A stretch of 64,000 nt of DNA from Catenulispora sp. MAP5-51 (GTDB lineage Bacteria; Actinomycetota; Actinomycetes; Streptomycetales; Catenulisporaceae), in assembly GCF_041261205.1 (NCBI RefSeq), contig NZ_JBGCCH010000024.1, forward strand, positions 80,587-144,586, written 5' to 3'. The notes under the pieces are model-generated. The model had not been told where the DNA came from and made no database searches. It saw nothing but the letters and a program-made list of their open reading frames with translations. Both the position numbers and the translations under genes were made by a program. Shown in pieces: positions 54,374-62,703 of the stretch (position 1 is its first letter; each line of letters starts with the position of its first letter).

Positions 54374-55150
54374 ATGGACATCCGACTCGACGGCAGGGTC
54401 GCCCTGGTGACCGGCGGGTCCCGCGGTATCGGCCAGGCCATCGCGGCCACCTACGCGGCGTGCGGCGCCCAGGTGGTGATCAGCTCCCGCAAGCTCGACG
54501 GCCTGGAGCGCGCCGCCGAGGAGATCCGCGCCCAGGTGCCCGACGCGCAGGTGGTGCCGTTCGCGGCCCACGCCGGCGACCCGCAGGCCGCGCACGACTG
54601 CGTGAAGTTCGCCGTCGACACCTTCGGCACCCTGGACATCCTGGTCAACAACGCGGCCACCAACCCGCACTTCGGCAACGTGATCGACGTCGACGTCCCG
54701 CGCTTCGACAAGACCGTCGAGGTCAACCTGCGCGGCCCCCTGATCTGGACCCAGGAGGCCTGGCGCCAGGCGATGAACCCCGAGGCCGAACACCCCGGCG
54801 GCAGCGTGATCAACCTGTCCTCGGTCAGCGGCCTGCAGTTCAACGACCCCCTGGGCGTCTACGGCACCACCAAGGCGGCCCTGATCCACCAGACCAAGCA
54901 CCTGGCGGGCGAACTGGCCCCGGCGGTCCGCGTGAACGCGATCGCCCCCGGCCTGGTGAAGACGGAGTTCGCGCGCATGCTCTGGGAGGGCGCCGAGCCC
55001 GACACGAAGTACCCGTGGGCGCTGGAGCGGCTCGGCGAGCCGCAGGACATCGCGAACGCGGCGCTGTTCCTGGCCAGCGACCTGGCTTCGTGGATCACCG
55101 GCGAGGTGCTGGTGGTGGACGGCGGGGCGATGATCAAGGGCGGGATCTGA
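54374..55150 (+). CDS. SDR family oxidoreductase
   Basis: A 258-residue classical short-chain dehydrogenase: cofactor motif TGGSRGIG (residues 14-21 region), NNAAT, and the catalytic Ser/Tyr-x3-Lys pattern in SSVSGLQFND...YGTTKAA. The C-terminus GEVLVVDGGAMIKGG is typical. It likely uses NAD(P) on a hydroxyacyl-CoA or alcohol, consistent with the divergent phosphotransferase often found with fatty acid metabolism. GAGGAG lies seven bases before ATG 54374. Confidence 0.88.
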   Translation: MDIRLDGRVALVTGGSRGIGQAIAATYAACGAQVVISSRKLDGLERAAEEIRAQVPDAQVVPFAAHAGDPQAAHDCVKFAVDTFGTLDILVNNAATNPHFGNVIDVDVPRFDKTVEVNLRGPLIWTQEAWRQAMNPEAEHPGGSVINLSSVSGLQFNDPLGVYGTTKAALIHQTKHLAGELAPAVRVNAIAPGLVKTEFARMLWEGAEPDTKYPWALERLGEPQDIANAALFLASDLASWITGEVLVVDGGAMIKGGI

Positions 55151-55232
55151 GGCTGGCTTAGGATCTGCGGCTGCCCGAGGATCTGAGGCTGCCCGAGGAT
55201 CTGAGGCCGCCTGAGGATCTGAGGCTGCCTTT
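55143..55232. repeat. Five 18-base tandem repeats between convergent genes
   Basis: Five units of GGATCTGAGGCTGCCCGA-type sequence (55143, 55161, 55179, 55197, 55215) with one to three differences each. The first contains the SDR stop codon and the last ends six bases before the bioA stop. Confidence 0.85.
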
Positions 55233-55237
55233 CACCG

Positions 55238-56530
55238 CTATGCCCCCGAAGCGCGCGCCGCGGCGACCAACCCCGCGGCGATGCGCTCGACGTCCTCCTC
55301 GGGCGTCACATACGGCGGCATCACGTACAGCAGCTTGCCGAACGGCCGGATCCACACTCCTTCATCCATCGCGGCCTTCGTCGCGGTGCGCATGTCGGTC
55401 GGCTGCTCCATCTCGATGACGCCGATCGCGCCGAGCACCCGCACGTCCGCGACCCCGGGCAGCTCGCGCGCCGCGTCCAGGTGCGTGGTCAGCTGCTTCT
55501 CGATCCCCGCCACCTGCGTGCGCCACGCGCCGCCCTCGAGCAGCAGGCCGGTCGAGGCGTAGGCGACCGCGCACGCCAGCGGGTTGGCCATGAACGTCGG
55601 GCCGTGCATCAGCACCGGGGCCTCGCCGCTGGAGATGCCGTGGGCCACGCGGCTGGTGCACAGCACCGCGGCCAGCGTCATGTATCCGCCGGTCAACGCC
55701 TTGCCGACGGTCATGATGTCGGGGCTGACGCCGGCGTGGTCCGCGGCGAACAGCTCGCCGGTGCGGCCGAATCCGGTGGCGATCTCGTCGAGGACCAGCA
55801 GCAGGCCGTGCTCGTCGCAGAGCGCGCGCAGGACCTTGAGGACTTCGGGGTCGTAGAAGTACATGCCCCCGGCGCCCTGCACGACCGGCTCGACGATGAT
55901 CGCGGCGAGCGTGCCGGCGTGCCGGGCGGCCAGGTCCGCCAGGTGCGCGGCGTACTCCTCGGTGAGGGTGGCCGGCGGGCGGTCGGCGAAGACGTGCTCC
56001 GGCAGGACGTCCGCCCACAGCTGGTGCATGCTGCCGGCCGGGTCGGTGACGGCCATAGCGCCGAAGGTGTCGCCGTGGTAGCCGCCGCGCACGGTCATCA
56101 GGCGGGTGCGCGAGGCGTGGCCCTGGGAGCGCTGGTACTGCAGGCACATCTTGATAGCGACCTCGACCGAGACCGAGCCGGAGTCGGCGAAGAACACGTG
56201 CTCCAGGCCGGCCGGGGCCATGCCGGTCAGGCGCTCGGCGAGGCGGACGGCCGGGGCGTGGGTGAGGCCGCCGAACATCACGTGCGCCATGGTGTCGAGC
56301 TGGTCGCGCACCGCCTGGTCCAGCACCGGGTTCCGGTAGCCGTGGATCGCCGACCACCAGGAGGCCATGCCGTCGATGAGTTCGCGGCCGTCGGCCAGGC
56401 GGATGCGGACGCCGTCGGCGGAGACCACCGGGAAGGGCTCGACCGCTGAGGGCATCGGGGCGTAGGGGTGCCAGACCTTGTCGCGGTCGGCGGCGGCCAA
56501 TTCGGGGGTCCAGAGTTGTGCGTCGCTCAC
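55238..56530 (-). CDS. bioA: Adenosylmethionine-8-amino-7-oxononanoate aminotransferase
   Basis: A 430-residue class III PLP aminotransferase. VWHPYAP near the start, [56 protein letters not shown], and the PLP lysine in [10 protein letters not shown] are typical of BioA. It transfers an amino group from S-adenosylmethionine to 8-amino-7-oxononanoate (KAPA), giving DAPA for biotin. No other biotin genes are in the window. GTG start. Confidence 0.93.
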   Translation of the reverse strand: MSDAQLWTPELAAADRDKVWHPYAPMPSAVEPFPVVSADGVRIRLADGRELIDGMASWWSAIHGYRNPVLDQAVRDQLDTMAHVMFGGLTHAPAVRLAERLTGMAPAGLEHVFFADSGSVSVEVAIKMCLQYQRSQGHASRTRLMTVRGGYHGDTFGAMAVTDPAGSMHQLWADVLPEHVFADRPPATLTEEYAAHLADLAARHAGTLAAIIVEPVVQGAGGMYFYDPEVLKVLRALCDEHGLLLVLDEIATGFGRTGELFAADHAGVSPDIMTVGKALTGGYMTLAAVLCTSRVAHGISSGEAPVLMHGPTFMANPLACAVAYASTGLLLEGGAWRTQVAGIEKQLTTHLDAARELPGVADVRVLGAIGVIEMEQPTDMRTATKAAMDEGVWIRPFGKLLYVMPPYVTPEEDVERIAAGLVAAARASGA

Positions 56531-56730
56531 CCAGGAATGAAACCACTTACGCCGACCCGTCTCCCACCCCCGCCCGTCAAGGAGACGCTATGCGTCGCTC
56601 TTCAAACTTCTGGGGGACAACTCGGTGTGTCTTCCGCCGTTCGGCTCATCGATCGGCATATATGAGAAGGAAGCGGCGCACATGTATCGGTATGCACCGC
56701 TCATCCGCCACGAACCTGGAGAAGACCAGA

Positions 56731-57924
56731 GTGCGCACCGGGACCCCGCGCCACCCCCGCCGGACTCTCGGCGTCGCCGCCGTCGCCACGCTGATCGGCG
56801 GCGCGGCCCTCGGCTCGGCCGCAATGCCGGGCTCCGCCCACGCCACCGTGCAGCCGGTGGCCACACCGATTCCGCTGACCAGCGTGCCGACCGACGGCGC
56901 CACCGGCATCCGCACCGAGGTGCCGGTGAGCGTCACGGCGCAGTCCGGGGAGCAGTTGGCCTCGGTCACGCTGGCCGCGCCCGACGGCGCGACCGTGCCG
57001 GGTTCGCTGAACCCGCAGGGCACGGTGTGGACCGCGGACGACCATCTGCGGACCCACACCAAGTACACGATCACCGCCGTCGGCGTCTCCGAGAACGGCA
57101 ACCAGGTGACGCGGACCTCGTCGTTCACCACCTTCGCGCCCTCGGCCGACAGCACGCTGAAGTTCCAGACCACCGAGCCGCAGAACGGCGACCTGGTCGG
57201 CGTCGGCATGCCGATCCTGGTGCAGTTCACGCGCTCGGTCACCGACCGCGCGGCGGTGGAGAAGGCACTGGTCGTGCAGACCGACCCGCCGCAGGCGGGG
57301 CACTGGAGCTGGCTGTCGGACGCCCGGCTGGACTGGCGCCCGGAGAGCTACTGGCAGCCGGGCACCAAGGTCCGGGTGTCGCTGAACCTGGACGGCGTGC
57401 CGGCCGGCGCCGACCAGTACGGCGGGACCGACACGTCCTTCGCCTTCAACGTCGGCCGCAAGCAGGTGTCGGTGGTGGACCTGTCCAAGCACGAGATGAC
57501 GGTCTACCAGAACGGCAACACCGTCCGGACGATGCCGGTGACCGGCGGCAAGCCGGGCGACGACACCTGGGGCGGGACGATGGCGGTCATCGACAAGGCC
57601 TCCGACGTGCACATGACGTCGCGCTCGGTCGGCTTCGGCGACGCCTACGACATCCCGGACGTGCGGTGGGCGATCCACCTGACGTATTCGGGCACGTACA
57701 TCCACGCGGCTCCCTGGTCGGTCGGCTCGCAGGGGTACGCGAACGTCAGCCACGGGTGCGTCGGCCTGTCGACGGACCGCGCGGCGTGGCTGTTCTCCAA
57801 CACCCTGCCCGGGGACCTGGTGCAGGTGGTGAACTCACCGAAGACGGTCTCGCCGGGCAACGGGTACGGCGACTGGATGGAGAGCTGGAACCAGTGGCTC
57901 AGCGGGAGCGCGGTGAAGGTCTAG
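56731..57924 (+). CDS. Secreted L,D-transpeptidase with Ig-like domains
   Basis: A 397-residue exported cell-wall enzyme. Signal peptide VRTGTPRHPRRTLGVAAVAT..., cleaved near SAHA (residue 36). Ig-like domains follow (about 45-210), and the YkuD catalytic domain (220-390) has IHAAPWSVGSQGYANVSHGCVGLS with catalytic Cys and His. It forms 3-3 cross-links in peptidoglycan, like Ldt proteins of mycobacteria. GGAGAAG lies seven bases before GTG 56731. An in-frame ATG at 56590 also has a perfect AAGGAG, so a longer N-terminus cannot be excluded. Confidence 0.9.
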   Translation: MRTGTPRHPRRTLGVAAVATLIGGAALGSAAMPGSAHATVQPVATPIPLTSVPTDGATGIRTEVPVSVTAQSGEQLASVTLAAPDGATVPGSLNPQGTVWTADDHLRTHTKYTITAVGVSENGNQVTRTSSFTTFAPSADSTLKFQTTEPQNGDLVGVGMPILVQFTRSVTDRAAVEKALVVQTDPPQAGHWSWLSDARLDWRPESYWQPGTKVRVSLNLDGVPAGADQYGGTDTSFAFNVGRKQVSVVDLSKHEMTVYQNGNTVRTMPVTGGKPGDDTWGGTMAVIDKASDVHMTSRSVGFGDAYDIPDVRWAIHLTYSGTYIHAAPWSVGSQGYANVSHGCVGLSTDRAAWLFSNTLPGDLVQVVNSPKTVSPGNGYGDWMESWNQWLSGSAVKV

Positions 57925-57955
57925 GCCCTCACCGCGGGCCCGCGGCCCGCCGCGC

Positions 57956-57986
57956 TTGACCTGGAGTCGACTCCAGGTCGTAGCGT
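57956..57986 (+). promoter_or_regulatory. MerR-type promoter with long spacer
   Basis: TTGACC (57956-57961), 19-base spacer, TAGCGT (57981-57986), nine bases before the aldo-keto reductase start. The spacer sits in a perfect 22-base palindrome, 57958-57979, core CTGGAGTCGACTCCAG. A 19-base spacer with dyad symmetry is the hallmark of MerR-family activated promoters. No MerR gene is adjacent. Confidence 0.75.
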
Positions 57987-57994
57987 CGGCCGAC

Positions 57995-59083
57995 ATGACG
58001 ATGAACTACCGCGTCCTCGGTGCCACCGGCATCGAAGTGAGCACCTACGCCCTGGGCACCATGATGTTCGGCGCGATCGGCAACCCCGACCACGCCGACG
58101 GCGAGCGCATCATCCACGCCGCGCTGGACGCCGGGATCAACTTCGTCGACACCGCGGACATGTACTCCACCGGGGAGTCCGAGGAGATCGTCGGCAAGGC
58201 CCTGAAGGGCCGGCGCGACGACGTCGTGCTGGCCACCAAGGTCCACTTCTCGCTGGACGGCGAGCGCAACCACGGCGGCAACTCCCGGCGCTACATCACC
58301 GGCGCCGTCGAGGACAGCCTGCGCCGCTTGCAGACGGAGTGGATCGACCTGTACCAGATCCACCGCCCGGACCCGAAGACGGACATCGAGGAGACCCTCG
58401 GTGTCCTGACCGACCTGGTCCGCGCCGGCAAGATCCGGGCCTTCGGCAGCTCCACCTTCCCGGCCGAGCAGACCGTCGAGGCCTGGCACGTCGCCGAGCG
58501 CCGCGGCCTGATGAAGTTCCGCACGGAGCAGCCGCCGTACTCGATCCTGTCGCGCGAGATCGAGGGCTCGATCCTGCCCACCGCCCAGCGCCTGAACATG
58601 GGCGTCCTCACTTGGAGCCCGCTGGCCTGGGGCTTCCTGAGCGGCAAGTACCGCCGCGGCACCGGCGTCGACCTGACCACCGGCCGCGCCGCCCTGCGCG
58701 CCGACCGCTTCGACCCGGCCCTGCCGGCCAACGCCCCGAAGTACGACGCGGTCGAGAAACTCTTCACCCTGGCCGAAGAACTCGGCGTCTCCCTCCCCCA
58801 ACTGGCCACCGCCTTCCCCCTGGCACACCCGGCAGTGACCTCGGTGATCATCGGCCCGCGCACCATGGAACAACTGGAGTCCTCCCTCGCCGGCCAGGAC
58901 CTGGCCCTGGACGACGCGGCCCTGGACCGCATCGACGAGATCGTCCCCCCGGGCACCGACCTGGTCTGGGCCGCCGAGGGCGGCGGCTGGATGCCCCCGG
59001 CCCTGAGCCAACCGGCGCTCCGCCGCCGCACCACCGACGACCGCGCCGCGGCTACCCCCGAGGCAGAGGCACCGAAGGAATAA
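57995..59083 (+). CDS. Aldo-keto reductase
   Basis: A 362-residue NADPH-dependent (alpha/beta)8 barrel. Catalytic Asp and Tyr appear in INFVDTADMYSTGESEEIVGKAL, Lys in VVLATKVHF and His in DLYQIHRPD. The C-terminus SVIIGPRTMEQLESSLAG is the cofactor-binding part. It reduces carbonyls; substrate unknown. ATG 57995 lies directly behind a MerR-type promoter, so induction by a drug or oxidant is likely. Seven bases before the DUF2218 gene. Confidence 0.9.
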   Translation: MTMNYRVLGATGIEVSTYALGTMMFGAIGNPDHADGERIIHAALDAGINFVDTADMYSTGESEEIVGKALKGRRDDVVLATKVHFSLDGERNHGGNSRRYITGAVEDSLRRLQTEWIDLYQIHRPDPKTDIEETLGVLTDLVRAGKIRAFGSSTFPAEQTVEAWHVAERRGLMKFRTEQPPYSILSREIEGSILPTAQRLNMGVLTWSPLAWGFLSGKYRRGTGVDLTTGRAALRADRFDPALPANAPKYDAVEKLFTLAEELGVSLPQLATAFPLAHPAVTSVIIGPRTMEQLESSLAGQDLALDDAALDRIDEIVPPGTDLVWAAEGGGWMPPALSQPALRRRTTDDRAAATPEAEAPKE

Positions 59084-59090
59084 TCACAGC

Positions 59091-59390
59091 ATGATCGAAT
59101 CCGTCGCGAACGTCCCCACCGACCGCCCCGAGCGCTACCTGAAGCAACTCATCTCCCACCTCGGGAACACGATCGACGCCGAGCAGTCCGAGGACGGCCA
59201 CACCGGCACCCTCATCTTCAGCCACGGCAACTGCGCCCTGACAGCCGAACCCGGCACCCTGCGCATGACCGCGCGCGCCGAGGACGCCGAGCGCCTCGCG
59301 GCGGTGGAGGACGTGGTCGCGCGGCACCTGGTGCGGTTCGGGGAGAAGGACGCGCTGGTTGTGCAGTGGTCGGCGGCGGCGGAGGTGTAG
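59091..59390 (+). CDS. DUF2218 protein
   Basis: A 99-residue protein of the DUF2218 family, recognised by the N-terminal ANVPTDRPERYLKQLISHLG segment and the FSHGNCALTA part. It is likely co-transcribed with the aldo-keto reductase. The family is often next to siderophore-interacting proteins in other bacteria but no such gene is here. Function unknown. Tandem Gly-Ala-coding repeats follow the stop. Confidence 0.85.
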   Translation: MIESVANVPTDRPERYLKQLISHLGNTIDAEQSEDGHTGTLIFSHGNCALTAEPGTLRMTARAEDAERLAAVEDVVARHLVRFGEKDALVVQWSAAAEV

Positions 59391-59470
59391 GTGCCGGCGC
59401 CGGGGTAGGTGGCGGCGCGGATGTAGGTGGCGGCGCTGGCGCGGGGGTAGGTGCCGGTGCCGGCGCCGGG
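59388..59470. repeat. Degenerate GTAGGTG/GCCGGC tandem repeats
   Basis: Several imperfect units of GTAGGTGCCGGCGCCGGG-type sequence between the DUF2218 stop and the convergent epimerase gene; rest of the 190-base gap shows nothing else. Confidence 0.6.
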
Positions 59471-59580
59471 TGGCCATCGGTGACCGGGCATGCTGATGCG
59501 CTTTGATGAGCGCTCGGTGTGCTCGGCCGCAGTGTTTTCGGGGCGGCGCGCAAGAGGACTGGCCTCGCGAGCGGCAAGAA

Positions 59581-60528
59581 TCAGCGCCCGCGGCCGGCCC
59601 GCACCCGCCGCACCAGGTCGCGGGCCGCGTCGTTCCAGTCGGTGTGGGCGAAGTGGAAGCCGGCGTCGGGCAGGCGGGCTGCGATCACGCGGCGGCTCTT
59701 GAGCAGCAGCTCGGTGTCGGAGCGCAGGGCGTAGGCGCCGAGGGTGGCCATCGTGCGGGTCGCCGGTAGGCCGATGGGCATGTGCCAGGCGTGGCGGAGG
59801 GTGCGGGCGAAATCGCGCTGGGGCAAGGGGTTGGGGGCTGCGAGGTTGATCGGGCCTTCGTGTTCTTCGTGGGTGATGAGGTGGGTCAGGGCGGCGGTGA
59901 AGTCGTGGTCGTGGATCCAGGACACGTACTGGCGGCCGCCGGCGACCGGGCCGCCGAGGCCGAGGCGGGTCAGCCAGGACAGGTAGTCGAAGATGCCGCC
60001 GCGGTCCGGGCTCATCACCATCGCCGAGCGCAGGGCCACCTTGCGGGTGTGCGGGGTGTCGGCCTGCGCCTGCTCGCGCTCCCAGTTCTTCGCGATCTCG
60101 ACGCTGTACGCCCAGTACTCCGGCACGCCGGGCTCGGTGCCGCCGATGAGGCCGTGCTCGTCGTTCGGCGGGCCGAAGGTGTGGGCGTAGATGGTCGCGG
60201 TGCTCGCCTGGAGCCATACGCGCGGCGGGCGCTCGGCCCGGGCGATGGCCTCGCCGACCACGCGGGTCGACAGCACCCGCGAGTCCATCATGTCCCGCAG
60301 GTTCTCGGGCGTGTAGCGGCAGCTGACGCTGCGTCCCGCCAGGTTCAGCACTACGTCGCACCCGTCGAGCTCCGCCGCCCACGCCCCCAGCGTCCGGCCG
60401 TCCCAGCGTACCTGGTTCGGGCGCGAGGGATTCCGGCTCAGGACTACGACCGAGTGTCCGGCCGCCGTGAACGCACGCTCTGCCACCGCGCCGACGTGGC
60501 CGGTTCCGCCGGGGATCACGATCTTCAT
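59581..60528 (-). CDS. TIGR01777-type NAD-dependent epimerase/dehydratase
   Basis: A 315-residue Rossmann protein: IVIPGGTGHVG near the start, LNLAGRSVSCRYTPEN typical of the TIGR01777/YfcH group, SWIHDHDF and INLAAPNP, and the DUF1731-like C-terminal end with LLLKSRRVIAARL. Likely binds NAD(P) and acts on nucleotide sugars or cell division related targets; not established. A TetR-type palindrome sits just before its start. Confidence 0.87.
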   Translation of the reverse strand: MKIVIPGGTGHVGAVAERAFTAAGHSVVVLSRNPSRPNQVRWDGRTLGAWAAELDGCDVVLNLAGRSVSCRYTPENLRDMMDSRVLSTRVVGEAIARAERPPRVWLQASTATIYAHTFGPPNDEHGLIGGTEPGVPEYWAYSVEIAKNWEREQAQADTPHTRKVALRSAMVMSPDRGGIFDYLSWLTRLGLGGPVAGGRQYVSWIHDHDFTAALTHLITHEEHEGPINLAAPNPLPQRDFARTLRHAWHMPIGLPATRTMATLGAYALRSDTELLLKSRRVIAARLPDAGFHFAHTDWNDAARDLVRRVRAGRGR

Positions 60529-60544
60529 TTCGCGCCGCCCTCTC

Positions 60545-60564
60545 GTTTAAGCGATCGCTCAAAC
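60545..60564. promoter_or_regulatory. TetR-type palindrome before the epimerase gene
   Basis: GTTTAAGCGATCGCTCAAAC, 20 bases, one mismatch from perfect symmetry (core AGCGATCGCT), 17 bases upstream of the start codon. Typical for TetR-family repressors. The nearest TetR gene is 1.4 kb away and has its own different palindrome. Confidence 0.6.
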
Positions 60565-60647
60565 TATAGGGGACGACATTCAACGCAGGTCAGCGGGACC
60601 GGTCAGCAGAGGCCGAATCAGTGAGGCCGGATCAGTGAGGCCGGATC

Positions 60648-61514
60648 TCAGCGGGGCCCGAACATCGTCGCCAAACGCCCCAGCCCGTCCGCCCCGTGCC
60701 CCTGCGCGACCGCATGCTCGATCACGCCCTGCGCGGCGTCGAGCATGCCGGTGTCCAAACCGTGTTCACGCGCGGCAGCGGTGATGTGCCGAACGCTCGA
60801 CGCGGCCGAGGCGATGGTGGAGCGCGAACCGGGGAACTCCCCACTTTCGATCTGACCGGCGAACCGCGTCGCCATCTCCGGCAGCAGCCCGCCCATGCCG
60901 GCGGCGAAGCCCGCGAACTCGCTCGGAGCGATCCCCTCGGCGCCGGCCAAGGCGAACGCGTGCAGCAGCCCGTTGGTCGCGGTCGCGAACAGGTCCAGGA
61001 GTGCCACGTCGAAGGCACTCGCCCGAGCGGGATCCGGACCGAGATAAACGATGCGCTCCCCAAGCGCCGCCAATGCCGACGCCACCCGGTCGTACACACC
61101 GGCGTCACCACTGAGCAGAACCGTCCCGGCCGGCGTACCGATCATCGGCGTCGGCGTGAGGATCACGCCGGGCAGATAGGCGAAGCCCTGCACGTCGGCC
61201 CAGCGCGCCATCTCCCGCGCCTGCCGCGGATCGCTGCTGGTCAGATTGACCAGCGGACGCCCCTCGAAGTCGACCCCCTCCACGACGCCCCGCACCGCCG
61301 CGTCATCGATCAGGCACGCCACCACCACATCTGCCGCCCGTACTACCTCCGAGACCGAACCCGCCACCGAGACCGGGACGGGAAGCCCTTCGGCCTTGCC
61401 CGGCGTCCGATTCCACACCGTCACCTCATGCCCGGCGCGCGCGAACGCCGTGGCCAACGCCTGCCCCATCGGTCCGAGCCCGACTACCGCGATCCGCTGT
61501 ACATCACTGTCCAT
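60648..61514 (-). CDS. NAD(P)-dependent oxidoreductase, imine reductase/6PGDH-like
   Basis: A 288-residue protein. The dinucleotide motif VVGLGPMGQALATAFARAGHEVTVWNR is at the N-terminus, followed by TPGKAEGL and a helical C-terminal domain with LLDLFATATNGLLHAFALAGAEG. The pattern fits the NADPH-binding 6-phosphogluconate dehydrogenase/imine reductase group. Divergent from a MerR gene with a MerR-type site between, so it is likely the target of that regulator. Substrate unknown. Confidence 0.86.
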   Translation of the reverse strand: MDSDVQRIAVVGLGPMGQALATAFARAGHEVTVWNRTPGKAEGLPVPVSVAGSVSEVVRAADVVVACLIDDAAVRGVVEGVDFEGRPLVNLTSSDPRQAREMARWADVQGFAYLPGVILTPTPMIGTPAGTVLLSGDAGVYDRVASALAALGERIVYLGPDPARASAFDVALLDLFATATNGLLHAFALAGAEGIAPSEFAGFAAGMGGLLPEMATRFAGQIESGEFPGSRSTIASAASSVRHITAAAREHGLDTGMLDAAQGVIEHAVAQGHGADGLGRLATMFGPR

Positions 61515-61535
61515 GCCGCGACGCTAAAGCCTCAC

Positions 61536-61553
61536 GTTGACGTCAGAGTCAAC
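61536..61553. promoter_or_regulatory. MerR-type operator between oxidoreductase and merR
   Basis: GTTGACGTCAGAGTCAAC, six-base arms around six bases. On the minus strand TTGACT and TTAGCG are separated by 19 bases, again a MerR-type promoter, driving the oxidoreductase gene. Confidence 0.65.
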
Positions 61554-61572
61554 CCCGCGTTCTCCTGGATCC

Positions 61573-61935
61573 ATGAAGATCGGCGAACTCTCCCGCCGCA
61601 CCGGCGCCTCGATCCGCGCCCTGCGCTACTACGAGGAGCAGGGCCTGCTCGCCCCGGCCCGCCTGCCCAGCGGCTACCGCGTATACGACGACCGCAGCGT
61701 GGCGATCGTGCACCGCATCCGCGTCCTGCTCTCCGCGGGCCTGGGCTCCGCGGCCATCGCCGAGATCCTGCCGAACGTCGTCGACGACTCCGTGGTCCTC
61801 ACCGGCCGCTGCCCGGAGCTGCACGAGGGACTGGCCGTCGAACGGGCCCGCATCACGCAGCAGATCCAGGACCTGGAGACGGCACGGGACATCCTCGACT
61901 CGCTCATCGGCCGACCGCTGGTGATCACCAATTAG
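61573..61935 (+). CDS. MerR family transcriptional regulator
   Basis: A 120-residue short MerR protein. The winged helix MKIGELSRRTGASIRALRYYEEQGLLAPARLPSGYRVYDD is at the N-terminus, followed by a coiled-coil dimer helix (ERARITQQIQDLETARDILDSLI). The sensor part is minimal, without cysteines suited to metals apart from GRCPEL. It likely activates the divergent oxidoreductase gene. Confidence 0.9.
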   Translation: MKIGELSRRTGASIRALRYYEEQGLLAPARLPSGYRVYDDRSVAIVHRIRVLLSAGLGSAAIAEILPNVVDDSVVLTGRCPELHEGLAVERARITQQIQDLETARDILDSLIGRPLVITN

Positions 61936-62003
61936 CTTCACCGACTGGCTTCACCGACTAGCCTCACCAATAGCAGCGGCGACATCGGCAGCACTGGCGG
62001 TAC

Positions 62004-62618
62004 TCACACCGCCTCGGTCACGGCCCCCAACAGCGCCGGCAGGAACAACCGCTCCAGCGTCCCCGGCGGCAACTCCCCCGGCTCCACATAGCTCTGCGCC
62101 AGAGCCCCTTCGCGCACCGCGATCAGCATCCTGACCAGCGACTCCAGCTCCACCCCGGCCCGCAGCCGCATCCCGGCGCGGGTCAGCAGGTCGCCCAGCA
62201 GCCGCACCGCCTCGACCCGCAGGCCCGCGTCGTGCTCCGCGAGCCGCTGTGCCGCCTCCGGATCCCGGATCGCCGACAGTGTGAACTCGGTCGTGACCAG
62301 GTACCACGTCCGCTCGGAGTCATCGAAGTCCGCCAGGGCCGCGGCGATGTCCGGCAGTGTCACCGGTCCGTCGCCGATCGCCGCCGCCTGCTTCTCGAAG
62401 CGTTCCAGGACGCGCTCCGCGTGCCGGTCGAACAGCGCGAAGAAGAGCTCTTCCTTGCTCGCGAAATTCGAGTAGAACGCGCCGCGCGTGTAGCCGGCGC
62501 GCTCGCAGACGTCCTCGATGCGCGTGCCGCCGAACCCGTTCTCCGCGAACGCCTCCAGCGCCGCGTCGAGCAGCTTGGCCAGCGTCTGCGGCCGGCGCTT
62601 CGTCACTCCCTTGGGCAC
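62004..62618 (-). CDS. TetR family transcriptional regulator
   Basis: A 204-residue TetR protein: HTH at about 12-55 (LDAALEAFAENGFGGTRIEDVCERAGYTRGAFYSNFASKEELFFALFD), followed by a helical ligand domain. Divergent from the aldolase gene with a palindrome in the 85-base gap, so likely controls both. Confidence 0.92.
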   Translation of the reverse strand: MPKGVTKRRPQTLAKLLDAALEAFAENGFGGTRIEDVCERAGYTRGAFYSNFASKEELFFALFDRHAERVLERFEKQAAAIGDGPVTLPDIAAALADFDDSERTWYLVTTEFTLSAIRDPEAAQRLAEHDAGLRVEAVRLLGDLLTRAGMRLRAGVELESLVRMLIAVREGALAQSYVEPGELPPGTLERLFLPALLGAVTEAV

Positions 62619-62667
62619 GGGCCCTTGACACCTCCTCCGGACCCGTCAACGATACAGGAACGCATCC

Positions 62668-62683
62668 GATACACAGTTGTATC
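62668..62683. promoter_or_regulatory. TetR-type operator between tetR and the aldolase gene
   Basis: GATACACAGTTGTATC, perfect six-base arms around CAGT, 21 bases before the aldolase start. A further GATACAGG half-site lies at 62651. Confidence 0.6.
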
Positions 62684-62703
62684 CGATAACCGGAAGGGCT
62701 GCC

